Made by a program: the position numbers and the translations under genes. A DNA stretch of 64,000 nt from Bradyrhizobium jicamae. Its GTDB lineage: Bacteria; Pseudomonadota; Alphaproteobacteria; Rhizobiales; Xanthobacteraceae. This document shows, piece by piece, positions 17,373 to 25,795 of the stretch. Position 1 is the stretch's first letter; each line of letters starts with the position of its first letter. The stretch is from positions 1 to 64,000 of the forward strand of contig NZ_JAFCJX010000039.1 in the NCBI RefSeq assembly GCF_018130695.1, in the 5' to 3' direction. The notes below the pieces were generated by a model. The model was not told the DNA's origin, made no database searches, and was given only the letters and a program-made list of their open reading frames with translations.

Positions 17373-19145
17373 ATGCATCGCTACCGGTCACACACATGCG
17401 GCGCGCTCCGAGAGAGCGATATCGACCAGACGGCCCGGCTGTCCGGCTGGGTCCACCGTGTCCGGGACCATGGCGGCGTGCTGTTCGTCGATTTGCGCGA
17501 CCATTACGGCATCACCCAGTGCGTGGCCGACCCGGACTCGCCGGCATTCGCCGAGGTCGAGAAGTTCCGCTCGGAGTGGGTGGTGCGGATCGACGGCAAG
17601 GTGCGCCGCCGCCCCGCGGGCACCGACAATCCGGAACTGCCGACCGGCATGGTCGAGGTCTACATCAAGGAGATCGAGGTGCTAGGCCCGGCGGCCGAGT
17701 TGCCGCTGCCGGTGTTCGGCGAGCAGGAGTATCCTGAGGACATCAGGCTCAAGTACCGTTTCCTCGACCTGCGTCGCGACAAGCTGCACCAGAACATCAT
17801 GACCCGCGGCGCCATCGTCGACTCCATGCGCAAGCGGATGAAGGAGCAGGGCTTCTTCGAATTCCAGACCCCGATCCTGACCGCGTCGTCGCCGGAAGGC
17901 GCGCGCGACTTCCTGGTGCCGTCGCGCATTCATCCCGGCAAGTTCTATGCGCTGCCGCAGGCGCCGCAACAGTACAAGCAGCTCTTGATGATGTCGGGCT
18001 TCGACCGCTACTTCCAGATCGCGCCCTGCTTCCGCGACGAGGACCCGCGCGCCGACCGCCTGCCGGGCGAGTTCTACCAGCTCGACGTCGAGATGAGTTT
18101 TGTGACCCAAGACGACGTGTTCGCGGCCATGGAGCCCGTGATCACGGGCGTCTTTGAAGACTTTGCCAAGGGCAAGCCCGTCACGAAGAACTGGCCGCGC
18201 ATTCCGTTCGCCGAGGCGATCCGCAAATACGGTTCCGACAAGCCCGACCTGCGCAACAAGATCGTGATCCAGGAGGTCTCCGAGCACTTCCGCGGCTCCG
18301 GCTTCAAGGTGTTCGCGCGGATGCTGGAAGACCCGAAGAACCAGGTCTGGGCGATCCCGGGCACGGGCGGCGGCTCGCGTGCCTTCTGCGACCGCATGAA
18401 CTCGTGGGCGCAAGGCGAAGGCCAGCCCGGTCTCGGCTACATCATGTGGCGCGAGGCCGGCGAGGGCGCGGGTCCCTTGGCCAACAACATCGGGCCGGAA
18501 CGGACCGCGGCGATCCGCACGCAACTCGGCCTCAAGGAGGGCGATGCCGCCTTCTTCGTCGCCGGCGATCCCGAGAAGTTCTGGAAATTCGCTGGTCTTG
18601 CGCGCACCAAGCTTGGCGAGGAGCTGAACCAGATCGACAAGGACCGGTTCGAACTCGCCTGGATCATCGATTTCCCGATGTACGAGTATGACGAGGAGAA
18701 CAAGAAGGTCGACTTCTCGCACAACCCGTTCTCGATGCCGCAGGGCGGCCTCGATGCGCTGAAGGGCCAGGACCCGCTCACCATCAAGGCGTTCCAGTAC
18801 GACATCGCCTGCAACGGCTACGAGATCGCCTCCGGTGGTATTCGCAACCACGTGCCGGAAGCGATGGTGAAGGCGTTCGAGATTGCTGGCTATGGCGAGC
18901 AGGAAGTGGTCGACCGCTTCGGCGGCATGTACCGTGCGTTCCAGTACGGTGCACCGCCGCATGGCGGCATGGCGGCCGGCGTCGACCGCATTGTCATGCT
19001 GCTCTGCGGCACGACGAATCTGCGCGAGATCTCGCTGTTCCCGATGAACCAGCAGGCCATGGACCTCTTGATGGGCGCGCCGTCGGAGGCCACGACCAAG
19101 CAGCTCCGCGAGCTGCACATCCGGACCAATTTGCCGAACAAGTGA
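17373..19145 (+). CDS. aspS: Aspartyl-tRNA synthetase (AspRS/AspRS-ND)
   Basis: A 590-residue class IIb synthetase charging tRNA with Asp. It has an N-terminal OB anticodon domain (about 1-105), the catalytic core with motif 2 (FRDEDPRADRLPGEFYQLD), the bacterial GAD insertion (about 280-420) and motif 3 (GGMAAGVDRIVMLL). The length matches bacterial AspRS. In many alphaproteobacteria it also charges tRNA-Asn for amidation by GatCAB; the sequence alone does not settle that. GGAACG lies upstream of the ATG. Confidence 0.97.
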   Translation: MHRYRSHTCGALRESDIDQTARLSGWVHRVRDHGGVLFVDLRDHYGITQCVADPDSPAFAEVEKFRSEWVVRIDGKVRRRPAGTDNPELPTGMVEVYIKEIEVLGPAAELPLPVFGEQEYPEDIRLKYRFLDLRRDKLHQNIMTRGAIVDSMRKRMKEQGFFEFQTPILTASSPEGARDFLVPSRIHPGKFYALPQAPQQYKQLLMMSGFDRYFQIAPCFRDEDPRADRLPGEFYQLDVEMSFVTQDDVFAAMEPVITGVFEDFAKGKPVTKNWPRIPFAEAIRKYGSDKPDLRNKIVIQEVSEHFRGSGFKVFARMLEDPKNQVWAIPGTGGGSRAFCDRMNSWAQGEGQPGLGYIMWREAGEGAGPLANNIGPERTAAIRTQLGLKEGDAAFFVAGDPEKFWKFAGLARTKLGEELNQIDKDRFELAWIIDFPMYEYDEENKKVDFSHNPFSMPQGGLDALKGQDPLTIKAFQYDIACNGYEIASGGIRNHVPEAMVKAFEIAGYGEQEVVDRFGGMYRAFQYGAPPHGGMAAGVDRIVMLLCGTTNLREISLFPMNQQAMDLLMGAPSEATTKQLRELHIRTNLPNK

Positions 19146-19153
19146 TCGTCTTC

Positions 19154-19229
19154 GCCTCTCCCCGCCCGCGGGGATAGGCCGGATTGCATCTTTAGATGCG
19201 ATCCGGGTGAGGGGACCCTCCGCGAGTCC
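19154..19229. repeat. Post-gene palindromic repeat (CTCTCCCCG type)
   Basis: The element contains nested inverted pairs, CCCCGC/GCGGGG and GGATTGCATC/GATGCGATCC. It sits just after the aspS stop and before the convergent 660-residue gene, so it could serve as a transcription end for aspS. Without a T-run I call it a repeat. Confidence 0.5.
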
Positions 19230-19238
19230 AACTCTCAG

Positions 19239-21221
19239 TCAAAGTCCGGTCGAAGCTTCGATCCGGAATTGCGCGAGCGCCTGCTCCGGGTCGCTCTTGA
19301 ACAGCTGTACGAGCTGAAGCGCCGGTACCTTGGCGCGTGGCGTCAGCTTGAGGGCCAGCGTCTGCCCGGGAGTTTCGACGAAGCGGACCAATGCCTGCAC
19401 AACGGCTGCTGTATCGGGATTGCTTGCCGCAATCTGCTCGCCGTTGCTCTTGATGGCTTCGATGATCGCACGGCGCGCGGTGTCACGGTCGACGTTCTGG
19501 CCGCGGGCAAATTGCGCCACCGCGAGATCGACGCCGCCGGCATCACGCAAGGTGAGCTCGATCGTGCCGGCCTCGACTTGCGCGCCCATGGTCGCAGCTT
19601 GGGCGACATTGGCCGAAAACACCCCGCGCGGCACGTTGGCGAGCGAAATGCGGGCGGACGCCTGCAGCACATTGCCGATATCGATGGTCGCGGGTGCGAC
19701 CACGAAGGCGCCGGATTGTTCGGTCCAGCCGGCGCCGAGATCGACATTCAGCGCAAGCTTGTCGATCCCCGCCGCGATCAGCGGCCGCTGCGCCGACTGA
19801 GCAGCGTCGGTGGGCATGACCACTTTCGCGATGAAATGCGCCTGGCTCGGAATCGATCCGACGAACTGGCCCCAACTCAGGCTCAACGTGTCGACGTTGA
19901 AAGGCTTGTTGGTGTCGTTGTAGGGCGCGGCGAGGCCCTTGACCTCGGCGCCCTCGATCACGCGGAGCAGGGCGACCGCCTGCTCGGGCGGCGGCCGCTG
20001 CAGCGGATCGGAATAAAGGGCTACGAGGCGCATGAAGTTCGGCGCATTGAGCGCCTTCAGCGTGAAACGGTCGAGCTTGATCGCGCCCTTCGGAGAGCGG
20101 CCGTCGACGCCTTCGATGACAAAGTCGCCCTGGCCGTTGTCCAGGCTGTAGCGCAGCGCCGACATCTTGAACGGACCTTCCGGCAGCTCCACAGAGGTGC
20201 CGCGCATTTCCGCATTGACCATCCGGATGCCGTCATAGATGTCGGCGACCTTCCCGACCAAAGCGCGCACCTGCGCCGGCGTCGGAGGCCGACCGCCGGG
20301 CTGCGGCATCAGTGCCGTGAGCGTGCCGATCTGCAGTTTCGAGGGACGAATCCCGATCTCATCAGCGGAGATCTTCTCGATGCGCATGCGCATGCCGAGA
20401 TCGGACGTGACCAGATAGGGCCCGGCCGACACTTTTCCGTAAGTCCGGTGATAAGTGTCGTCGCCGGCCTTCTGCGGATCCAGGACAGCGGCGAGGGTTG
20501 AGAGGTCGATGTCCTCTGCGGAGAGATTGGCGAGGTCGCCCGTGAGCTTGTCTGCCTTGCCCGCGGCCGCCTGCATGCGCATCGTGTAGAGCGCGTGGCC
20601 GGCCGTCATGCTGGCGATCTTGCCGTTCTTGACGTCGCGCATGGCGAGGTCGGAATAGGTGAACTCGCCGCCGCCCGGCGTTCCCGACCCCGTATTGAAC
20701 GTGGCGGCAATGCTCGGAATCGTGACCGAGCTGAACGACATCTTCGCGAACTGTTCGAAGCCGTAACGGTAGATGTCGATCGCCGACATCTGGGTTGGCA
20801 CGGTCTGGCCGGCGGGCCCGGAATAGTCCTTGATCGCGATCTTCGGCGCCTTGTAGTTGATCTTCAGGGCGGCCTGACCGGCGATCGCATAGTCGAGCTC
20901 GACGTCGGTGGCCTCGATGCTGTCGGCGGAGAAGCGTGTCGTGTCGGGCTGGCTGACGCCGCTCGCCATGAGATTGGCCGCCTTCAGGATCAGCGGCGGC
21001 TCTGTCGCCAGCTCCATGGCAATGTCAGGGATGACGACGGTGCGCCTGGACAGATCGAACGAAACGGGGCCGTGGCTTGCCTTGCCGCCCCGGCTGCGGA
21101 CCTGCTCGAAGGCGGCCTCGACCTCGGCCTTGACCCGCTGCTGCACATAGAGGTTGAAGCCGAAAAAGCCGCCGACCGCGACGATGGCCACCGCGACCAG
21201 GGCGAGCAGGATTTTCTTCAT
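19239..21221 (-). CDS. Large N-terminally anchored protein of unknown function
   Basis: A 660-residue protein with one N-terminal membrane helix (about 4-24) and a long extracytoplasmic part. The body is rich in alternating beta segments and phrases such as FSADSIEATDVELDYAIAG and FTLKALNAPNFMRLVALYS. That style recalls AsmA/DUF945-like periplasmic proteins, but I cannot confirm membership. GGAGCTGACC precedes the ATG. It is convergent with aspS and divergent from maeB. A structural or lipid-related envelope role is possible. Confidence 0.75.
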   Translation of the reverse strand: MKKILLALVAVAIVAVGGFFGFNLYVQQRVKAEVEAAFEQVRSRGGKASHGPVSFDLSRRTVVIPDIAMELATEPPLILKAANLMASGVSQPDTTRFSADSIEATDVELDYAIAGQAALKINYKAPKIAIKDYSGPAGQTVPTQMSAIDIYRYGFEQFAKMSFSSVTIPSIAATFNTGSGTPGGGEFTYSDLAMRDVKNGKIASMTAGHALYTMRMQAAAGKADKLTGDLANLSAEDIDLSTLAAVLDPQKAGDDTYHRTYGKVSAGPYLVTSDLGMRMRIEKISADEIGIRPSKLQIGTLTALMPQPGGRPPTPAQVRALVGKVADIYDGIRMVNAEMRGTSVELPEGPFKMSALRYSLDNGQGDFVIEGVDGRSPKGAIKLDRFTLKALNAPNFMRLVALYSDPLQRPPPEQAVALLRVIEGAEVKGLAAPYNDTNKPFNVDTLSLSWGQFVGSIPSQAHFIAKVVMPTDAAQSAQRPLIAAGIDKLALNVDLGAGWTEQSGAFVVAPATIDIGNVLQASARISLANVPRGVFSANVAQAATMGAQVEAGTIELTLRDAGGVDLAVAQFARGQNVDRDTARRAIIEAIKSNGEQIAASNPDTAAVVQALVRFVETPGQTLALKLTPRAKVPALQLVQLFKSDPEQALAQFRIEASTGL

Positions 21222-21452
21222 TCGGTCAGCTCCGGATCATGCAGAGAATAAAATTGCTTTTTCCCGGCCGGACGATCGGGGAAAGGGTGGGCTTTGATGA
21301 ATGGCTTGCCGTGGCTTGTTGAAGGGAGTGTTATCGGATGTTGCATCCAAGTGGTTGGGCGTGCTTCACATCCGGCTCGATTTGCCGGAATACTGACCTC
21401 TCTTGGACTAGCATAGAACAAGACTTCAGGGTCGGAAACGTGGGGAGCCCGC

Positions 21453-23762
21453 ATGTCGTCATCGTCTGAAGAACTGCATAACGCGGCGCTTGCCTATCAT
21501 CGCCTGCCGCGGCCGGGTAAGCTCGAGATCCAGGCCATCAAGCCGCTCGCCAACCAGCGCGACCTGGCGCTGGCCTATTCGCCCGGCGTCGCCGCCGCCT
21601 GCACTGAAATTGCCAAGAATCCGGGGGATGCCGCGCTGTATACCGCCCGCGCCAATCTGGTCGCGGTGGTCTCGAACGGCACCGCCGTGCTCGGCCTCGG
21701 CAATATCGGCCCGCTGGCGTCCAAGCCGGTGATGGAAGGCAAGGCGGTGCTGTTCAAGAAATTCGCCGGCATCGACGTGTTCGACATCGAGATCAAGGCC
21801 GACACGATCGACCGCGTGGTCTCGACCGTGGAGGCGCTGGAGCCGACCTTCGGCGGCATCAACCTGGAAGACATCCGCGGCCCCGAATGCTTCGAGATCG
21901 AGGCGCAGCTCAAGGAGCGCATGAAGATCCCGGTGTTCCACGACGACCAGCATGGCACCGCCATCATCGTCGCCGCCGCGATCGTCAACGGGCTGCTGCT
22001 GAACGGCAAGAAGCTCTCCGATGTGAAGATCGTTACGTCGGGTGCCGGTGCGGCGGCGATCGCGACCCTCAATCTGCTGGTCTCGATGGGCGCGCAGCGC
22101 AAGAACATCTGGGTCTGCGATATCGACGGTGTGGTCTATGAGGGCCGCAACACCACGATGGACCGCTGGAAGGCGGTCTACACCCAGAAGACCGACGCGC
22201 GCGTGCTGGCTGACGTGATTCCCGGCGCGGATATCTTCATCGGCCTGTCGGCACCCGGCGTGCTGAAGCCCGAGATGGTCAAGCAGATGGCCGACAAGCC
22301 GCTGGTGATGGCGCTGGCCAATCCGGTGCCGGAGATCATGCCGGAGGAGGCGCGCCAGGCGCGGCCGGACGCGATGATCTGCACGGGGCGCTCGGACTTC
22401 CCGAACCAGGTCAACAACGTGCTCTGCTTCCCCTTCATCTTCCGCGGCGCGCTCGATGTCGGCGCCACCGCGATCAATGAGGAGATGAAGCACGCCGCGG
22501 TCGAGGCGATCGCGCAACTGGCGCGCGATCCGCCGTCGGATGCGGTGGCCCACGGCTTCGAGACCGGCGAGACGCAAGGCTTCGGCCCGGGCTCGCTGAT
22601 CCCGAGCCCGTTCGATCCACGGCTGATCCTGCGCATCGCGCCGGCAGTGGCGAAGGCCGCGATGGAATCGGGCGTCGCGACGCGGCCGATCAAGGATTTC
22701 GGCGAGTATTGCGCCGGGCTGCAACGCTTCGCGTTCCGCTCCGGCCTCACCATGAAGCCGGTGTTCGCCAAGGCCAAGGCCCAGCCGGTCCGCGTGATCT
22801 ACGCCGAGGGCGAGGACGAGCGCGTGCTGCGCGCGACGCAAGTCGTGCTGGAGGAGAAGCTGGCGCGGCCGATCCTGGTCGGCCGTCCGTCGGTGGTCGA
22901 GACCCGGCTGAAGCGCTTCGGCCTGTCGATCAAGGCCGGGCGCGACTTCGACCTCGTCAATCCCGAGGACGATCCGCGCTATCGCTCCTATGTGCAGTCC
23001 TATATCGACGTCGCCGGCCGGCGCGGCGTGACGCCGGAAGCGGCGCGCACCGTGGTCCGCACCAACAACACCGTGATCGCAGCGCTCGCCGTGCATCGCG
23101 GCGAGGCCGACGCCATGCTGTGCGGCGTCGAGGGCCGCTACATGAGCCATCTGCGCCATGTCCGCGAGATCATCGGCTTCCAGCCGGGGGTGAGCGAGTA
23201 TGCGGCGCTGGCGCTGCTGATCACCAGCAAGGGCGCCTATTTCATCGCCGACACCCAGGTGCGCCCGAATCCGAGTGCCGAGGAACTGGCGGAGGTGGCC
23301 TCGCTTGCGGCGCTCCACGCCCAGCGCTTCACCTTCAAGCCGCGGATCGCCTTCGTGTCACACTCCGATTTCGGCAGCTACGACACCGACTCCTCGCGCA
23401 AGATGCGCCGCGCGACGCAGCTTCTGAAGGAGCGGCATCCGGAGATCGAGGCCGACGGCGAGATGCAGGCCGACACCGCGTTGTCCTCGGCAGCGCGGCG
23501 CCTGGTGCTGCCGCAATCGTCGCTGGAAGGCGAGGCCAACATCCTGATCATGCCGACGCTGGATGCCGCCAACATCGCTTACCAGACCATCAAGTCGCTG
23601 GCGGATGCGCTGCCGGTCGGACCGATCCTGATCGGCCCGGCGCGTCCGGCGCACATCCTCACGCCCGGGGTCACCGCGCGTGGTGTGCTCAACATGACGG
23701 CGGTTGCCGCGGTCGAAGCGCAGGAACGCGCAGGACGGGCGCAGCCGACATTGTTCGCTTAA
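21453..23762 (+). CDS. maeB: NADP-dependent malic enzyme with phosphotransacetylase-like domain
   Basis: A 769-residue fusion enzyme that oxidatively decarboxylates malate to pyruvate. The malic-enzyme part (about 1-430) shows LAYSPGVAAAC, GTAVLGLGNIGPLASKPVMEGK, VFHDDQHGTA and the nucleotide motif VTSGAGAAAIA. The C-terminal part (about 435-765) resembles phosphate acetyltransferase (VIYAEGEDERVLRA, NMTAVAAVEAQ), which in MaeB enzymes is regulatory and senses acetyl-CoA rather than catalysing. GGGGAG lies upstream. A hairpin follows the stop. Confidence 0.95.
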   Translation: MSSSSEELHNAALAYHRLPRPGKLEIQAIKPLANQRDLALAYSPGVAAACTEIAKNPGDAALYTARANLVAVVSNGTAVLGLGNIGPLASKPVMEGKAVLFKKFAGIDVFDIEIKADTIDRVVSTVEALEPTFGGINLEDIRGPECFEIEAQLKERMKIPVFHDDQHGTAIIVAAAIVNGLLLNGKKLSDVKIVTSGAGAAAIATLNLLVSMGAQRKNIWVCDIDGVVYEGRNTTMDRWKAVYTQKTDARVLADVIPGADIFIGLSAPGVLKPEMVKQMADKPLVMALANPVPEIMPEEARQARPDAMICTGRSDFPNQVNNVLCFPFIFRGALDVGATAINEEMKHAAVEAIAQLARDPPSDAVAHGFETGETQGFGPGSLIPSPFDPRLILRIAPAVAKAAMESGVATRPIKDFGEYCAGLQRFAFRSGLTMKPVFAKAKAQPVRVIYAEGEDERVLRATQVVLEEKLARPILVGRPSVVETRLKRFGLSIKAGRDFDLVNPEDDPRYRSYVQSYIDVAGRRGVTPEAARTVVRTNNTVIAALAVHRGEADAMLCGVEGRYMSHLRHVREIIGFQPGVSEYAALALLITSKGAYFIADTQVRPNPSAEELAEVASLAALHAQRFTFKPRIAFVSHSDFGSYDTDSSRKMRRATQLLKERHPEIEADGEMQADTALSSAARRLVLPQSSLEGEANILIMPTLDAANIAYQTIKSLADALPVGPILIGPARPAHILTPGVTARGVLNMTAVAAVEAQERAGRAQPTLFA

Positions 23763-23805
23763 GTCGGCCGCGGTTCCCCGGCAAGATGGATTCGATTTGA
23801 TCGGC

Positions 23806-23838
23806 GGGAGCGGAACGACCATAATCGTTCTCGCTCCC
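23806..23838 (+). terminator. Hairpin after maeB
   Basis: GGGAGCG-GAACGA pairs with TCGTTC-T-CGCTCCC around a six-base loop, 44 bases after the maeB stop, followed by a T-rich stretch (GTCGTTGCTTTT). It is a plausible intrinsic terminator before the doxX gene. Confidence 0.55.
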
Positions 23839-23875
23839 GTCGTTGCTTTTCCCGCCATCCCATGAGGCCGTCCCC

Positions 23876-24328
23876 ATGCCAGCGTTCGTGACTTTCGGGC
23901 GAGTTCTGTTCGCCGTGCTGTTCATCTATTCGGGGGCGACCAAGCTGCTCGGAATTCCCGGCACCGCAAGCATGATCGAGGCCAAGGTGACGATCCCCGC
24001 TCTGGTGGCACCGTATACCGAGCAACTGCAGACCATGGCGGGGATGCCGTTCTTCCAGATCCTCACGATCGCCGTCGGCGTATTCGAGATCCTCGCGGGG
24101 CTGATGATCGCGCTGAACTTCCTCGCCCGCTTCTTTGCGATTCTCTTGATCATCTTCGTCTGCGTGGCAACCTTCTACTTCCACGATTTCTGGAATCAGG
24201 CCGCCCCCGACAATCAGGCGAACCTGATCGCTGCGCTGAAGAACCTGTCGATCATCGGCGCGCTCTTCATCATCGCCGGCTACGGCCGCGGCCCGCGCAA
24301 TGCCGAGCCGGCGTATGGGGATGTGTAG
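23876..24328 (+). CDS. DoxX-family membrane protein
   Basis: A 150-residue inner-membrane protein with four predicted helices and the DoxX opening FGRVLFAVLFIYSGATKLLG, which resembles the quinol-oxidase DoxD/DoxX family often linked to redox stress. ATG at 23,876 is chosen over the upstream TTG frame because the family begins at this hydrophobic segment. The molecular role of most DoxX proteins is unknown. Confidence 0.85.
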   Translation: MPAFVTFGRVLFAVLFIYSGATKLLGIPGTASMIEAKVTIPALVAPYTEQLQTMAGMPFFQILTIAVGVFEILAGLMIALNFLARFFAILLIIFVCVATFYFHDFWNQAAPDNQANLIAALKNLSIIGALFIIAGYGRGPRNAEPAYGDV

Positions 24329-24353
24329 CCTGATCGCGTCATAGACGGTTTTT

Positions 24354-24478
24354 GCTCCTCATCCTGAGGAGCTTGCGAAGCAAGCGTCTCGAAGGACGAG
24401 GCCACCCGTCGGGCCTCGTGGTTCGCCTGGCGACGCGCAGCATCCTTCAGAGGCGGTGCTGAACACGCCTCAGCACCT
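24354..24478. repeat. Dispersed intergenic repeat (TCATCCTGAGGAGC type)
   Basis: It opens with CTCCTCATCCTGAGGAGC, itself a small palindrome, then GCTTGCGAAGCAAGC and GTCTCGAAGGACGAGGCC. It is related to the element at 98-150. It fills the convergent gap between doxX and the toxin gene and reaches the toxin stop codon. Confidence 0.6.
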
Positions 24479-24837
24479 CATTCTTCAGGCTCCACACCCA
24501 AGTGCCGGCTTGGCTCCATGCGCTCGTGGAGAGCTCTTACGATCTCGACGAGGCCTGGCCGAACGACACGGTAAAAGAGAACGTGCACAGGCCTTCTCAC
24601 CCTGATCTTGCTGCTGCCGATACCCGCATGTCGAAGATGAAAACTCCGAACCGCCCCTGACAAGTCGGCGCGAGCACGTGTCGCGGCACCGTTCGGTTCA
24701 GCCGCGACTTTGCGCATCGCTGCCGCCAGGACAGCCGCATAACGGCGTCTGCCTTCAGGCCCCCACCGTTCAGCGCTGACGACGAGAATTTGGGCAAGAT
24801 CGTCTTGCGCCAAGGCTGAAAGGCGGAAGCGCGCCAT
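24478..24837 (-). CDS. RelE/ParE-family toxin
   Basis: A 119-residue protein with the ParE fold pattern: LSALAQDDLAQILVVSAERWGPEGRRRY, then strands ending VRRPVHVLFYRVVRPGLVEIVRALHERME. ParE-type toxins act on DNA gyrase and RelE types on ribosome-bound mRNA; the WG...RRY start and VLFYRV core favour ParE. It begins four bases after the antitoxin stop, the usual antitoxin-toxin order. The repeat at its 3' end marks the unit's edge. Confidence 0.85.
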   Translation of the reverse strand: MARFRLSALAQDDLAQILVVSAERWGPEGRRRYAAVLAAAMRKVAAEPNGAATRARADLSGAVRSFHLRHAGIGSSKIRVRRPVHVLFYRVVRPGLVEIVRALHERMEPSRHLGVEPEE

Positions 24838-24841
24838 CCAA

Positions 24842-25117
24842 TCAGCGGGTATCGGAGGGAGTCGTCAATCTATCGAGATAGTTGTCAAGTTCGGCATCGT
24901 CCACTTCGACGAAGTCTCCGCGATCAAGTGCATCGACACCGGCCTTGATCTGGGCGCGCAAAACCTTCAGTTTCAACGCGTCCTCCCGGCGACGTTGCTG
25001 CAGGGCGCGGAGTGCGTCGCGCACCGTTTCGCTAGCATTCTGGTACTCGCCGGTTCTCACAACCTTTTCGACGAACGCGTCCTGCTCGTCGGTGAGGCTG
25101 ATATTGCGCGTGGGCAT
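24842..25117 (-). CDS. ParD-like antitoxin (CopG/RHH type)
   Basis: A 91-residue antitoxin. Residues about 1-45 form a ribbon-helix-helix DNA-binding unit (RNISLTDEQDAFVEKVVRTGEYQNASETVRDALR), followed by a charged C-terminal toxin-binding tail. ATG at 25,117 is chosen because the RHH strand begins right after it; an 18-codon longer frame would run through the operator. It should bind the toxin and repress the operon through the palindrome at 25,156. Confidence 0.85.
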   Translation of the reverse strand: MPTRNISLTDEQDAFVEKVVRTGEYQNASETVRDALRALQQRRREDALKLKVLRAQIKAGVDALDRGDFVEVDDAELDNYLDRLTTPSDTR

Positions 25118-25155
25118 GTCTCTCTGCTCCGTATTCTGGGGCAGCATAACAGATA

Positions 25156-25170
25156 TGGCAAAGTTTGCCA
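25156..25170. promoter_or_regulatory. Palindromic operator of the parDE-type module
   Basis: TGGCAAAGTTTGCCA is a perfect 15-bp palindrome centred on G, 39 bases upstream of the antitoxin start. RHH antitoxins bind such short symmetric sites, so autoregulation is the likely role. Confidence 0.6.
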
Positions 25171-25217
25171 ATCGTCGCGGTGGTGCGCCGCCTCGCTATG
25201 CGATTGGTAGATGAGGC

Positions 25218-25769
25218 TTATGCCACCCGCCGCCACGGCGTGACGCTGACGTCATGCTCGGCGTCGATCAGCTGCGGCTCGCCCGCGCGCAAGCCGTGCG
25301 ACGCCAGAATTTCCCGCGGTGAGCGGGCAGGGACACCTGGAAAACACGGTTCGCCATCGGGCAGGTGGACGCGCGATGCGACCGAGAGCCAGAACACGTC
25401 GTAGCGGTCCATGAACATGTCGAAGACCCGGGGGCCGCCGATGATCGCGACGGTGCCGGAGGCGACACCGGCCTCGCGCGCCGCCACGTCGAACGGGCAG
25501 CCTGCGGGATTCCACAGCAGCGCCTTCGGATTGGATGGATCTGGCGCTGACGTCGCAACCTTGGTCGTCAGGATGACGCGCCGACGCCTGGGCGCGTTCG
25601 GCTGCTCTTCCTGCGAAGGGCGGCCGTGCACGATGAGATCGACACGGTCGAGGGCTGCGGTGAAGAAGCGCTTGTCGCCCTCGATCTTCAGCTCGCGTGG
25701 CATGACGTTGCGCTCGTTGGCCAATCGGCCATCGGCGGAAACGATGACAAAGCCCTCGAAACGCAGCAC
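25218..25769 (-). CDS. Dihydrofolate-reductase/RibD-C-like reductase
   Basis: A 183-residue protein resembling the RibD C-terminal/DHFR fold: FEGFVIVSADGRLAN at the start, VDLIVHGR, VILTTKVA, the nucleotide loop GTVAIIGGPRVFDMFMDRYDVFWLS and a final conserved strand. It probably reduces a pterin- or pyrimidine-type substrate with NADPH. No ATG exists near the start of homology; GTG at 25,769 is the best start and lies 27 bases after the deacetylase stop, so the two genes may be co-transcribed. Confidence 0.75.
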   Translation of the reverse strand: MLRFEGFVIVSADGRLANERNVMPRELKIEGDKRFFTAALDRVDLIVHGRPSQEEQPNAPRRRRVILTTKVATSAPDPSNPKALLWNPAGCPFDVAAREAGVASGTVAIIGGPRVFDMFMDRYDVFWLSVASRVHLPDGEPCFPGVPARSPREILASHGLRAGEPQLIDAEHDVSVTPWRRVA

Positions 25770-25795
25770 CGGCGCGGTCTCGTCGTGGACGACGT

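Noticed and set aside
21459..23318. Minus-strand frame of 619 codons opposite maeB
   Set aside because: Antisense shadow of malic enzyme with His/Arg/Asp-rich composition typical of such frames.
23812..23844. GGAAC...CGTT near the doxX gene as an EcfG promoter
   Set aside because: The spacing is 9 or 24 bases, not 16-17; the sequence is better explained as the hairpin after maeB.
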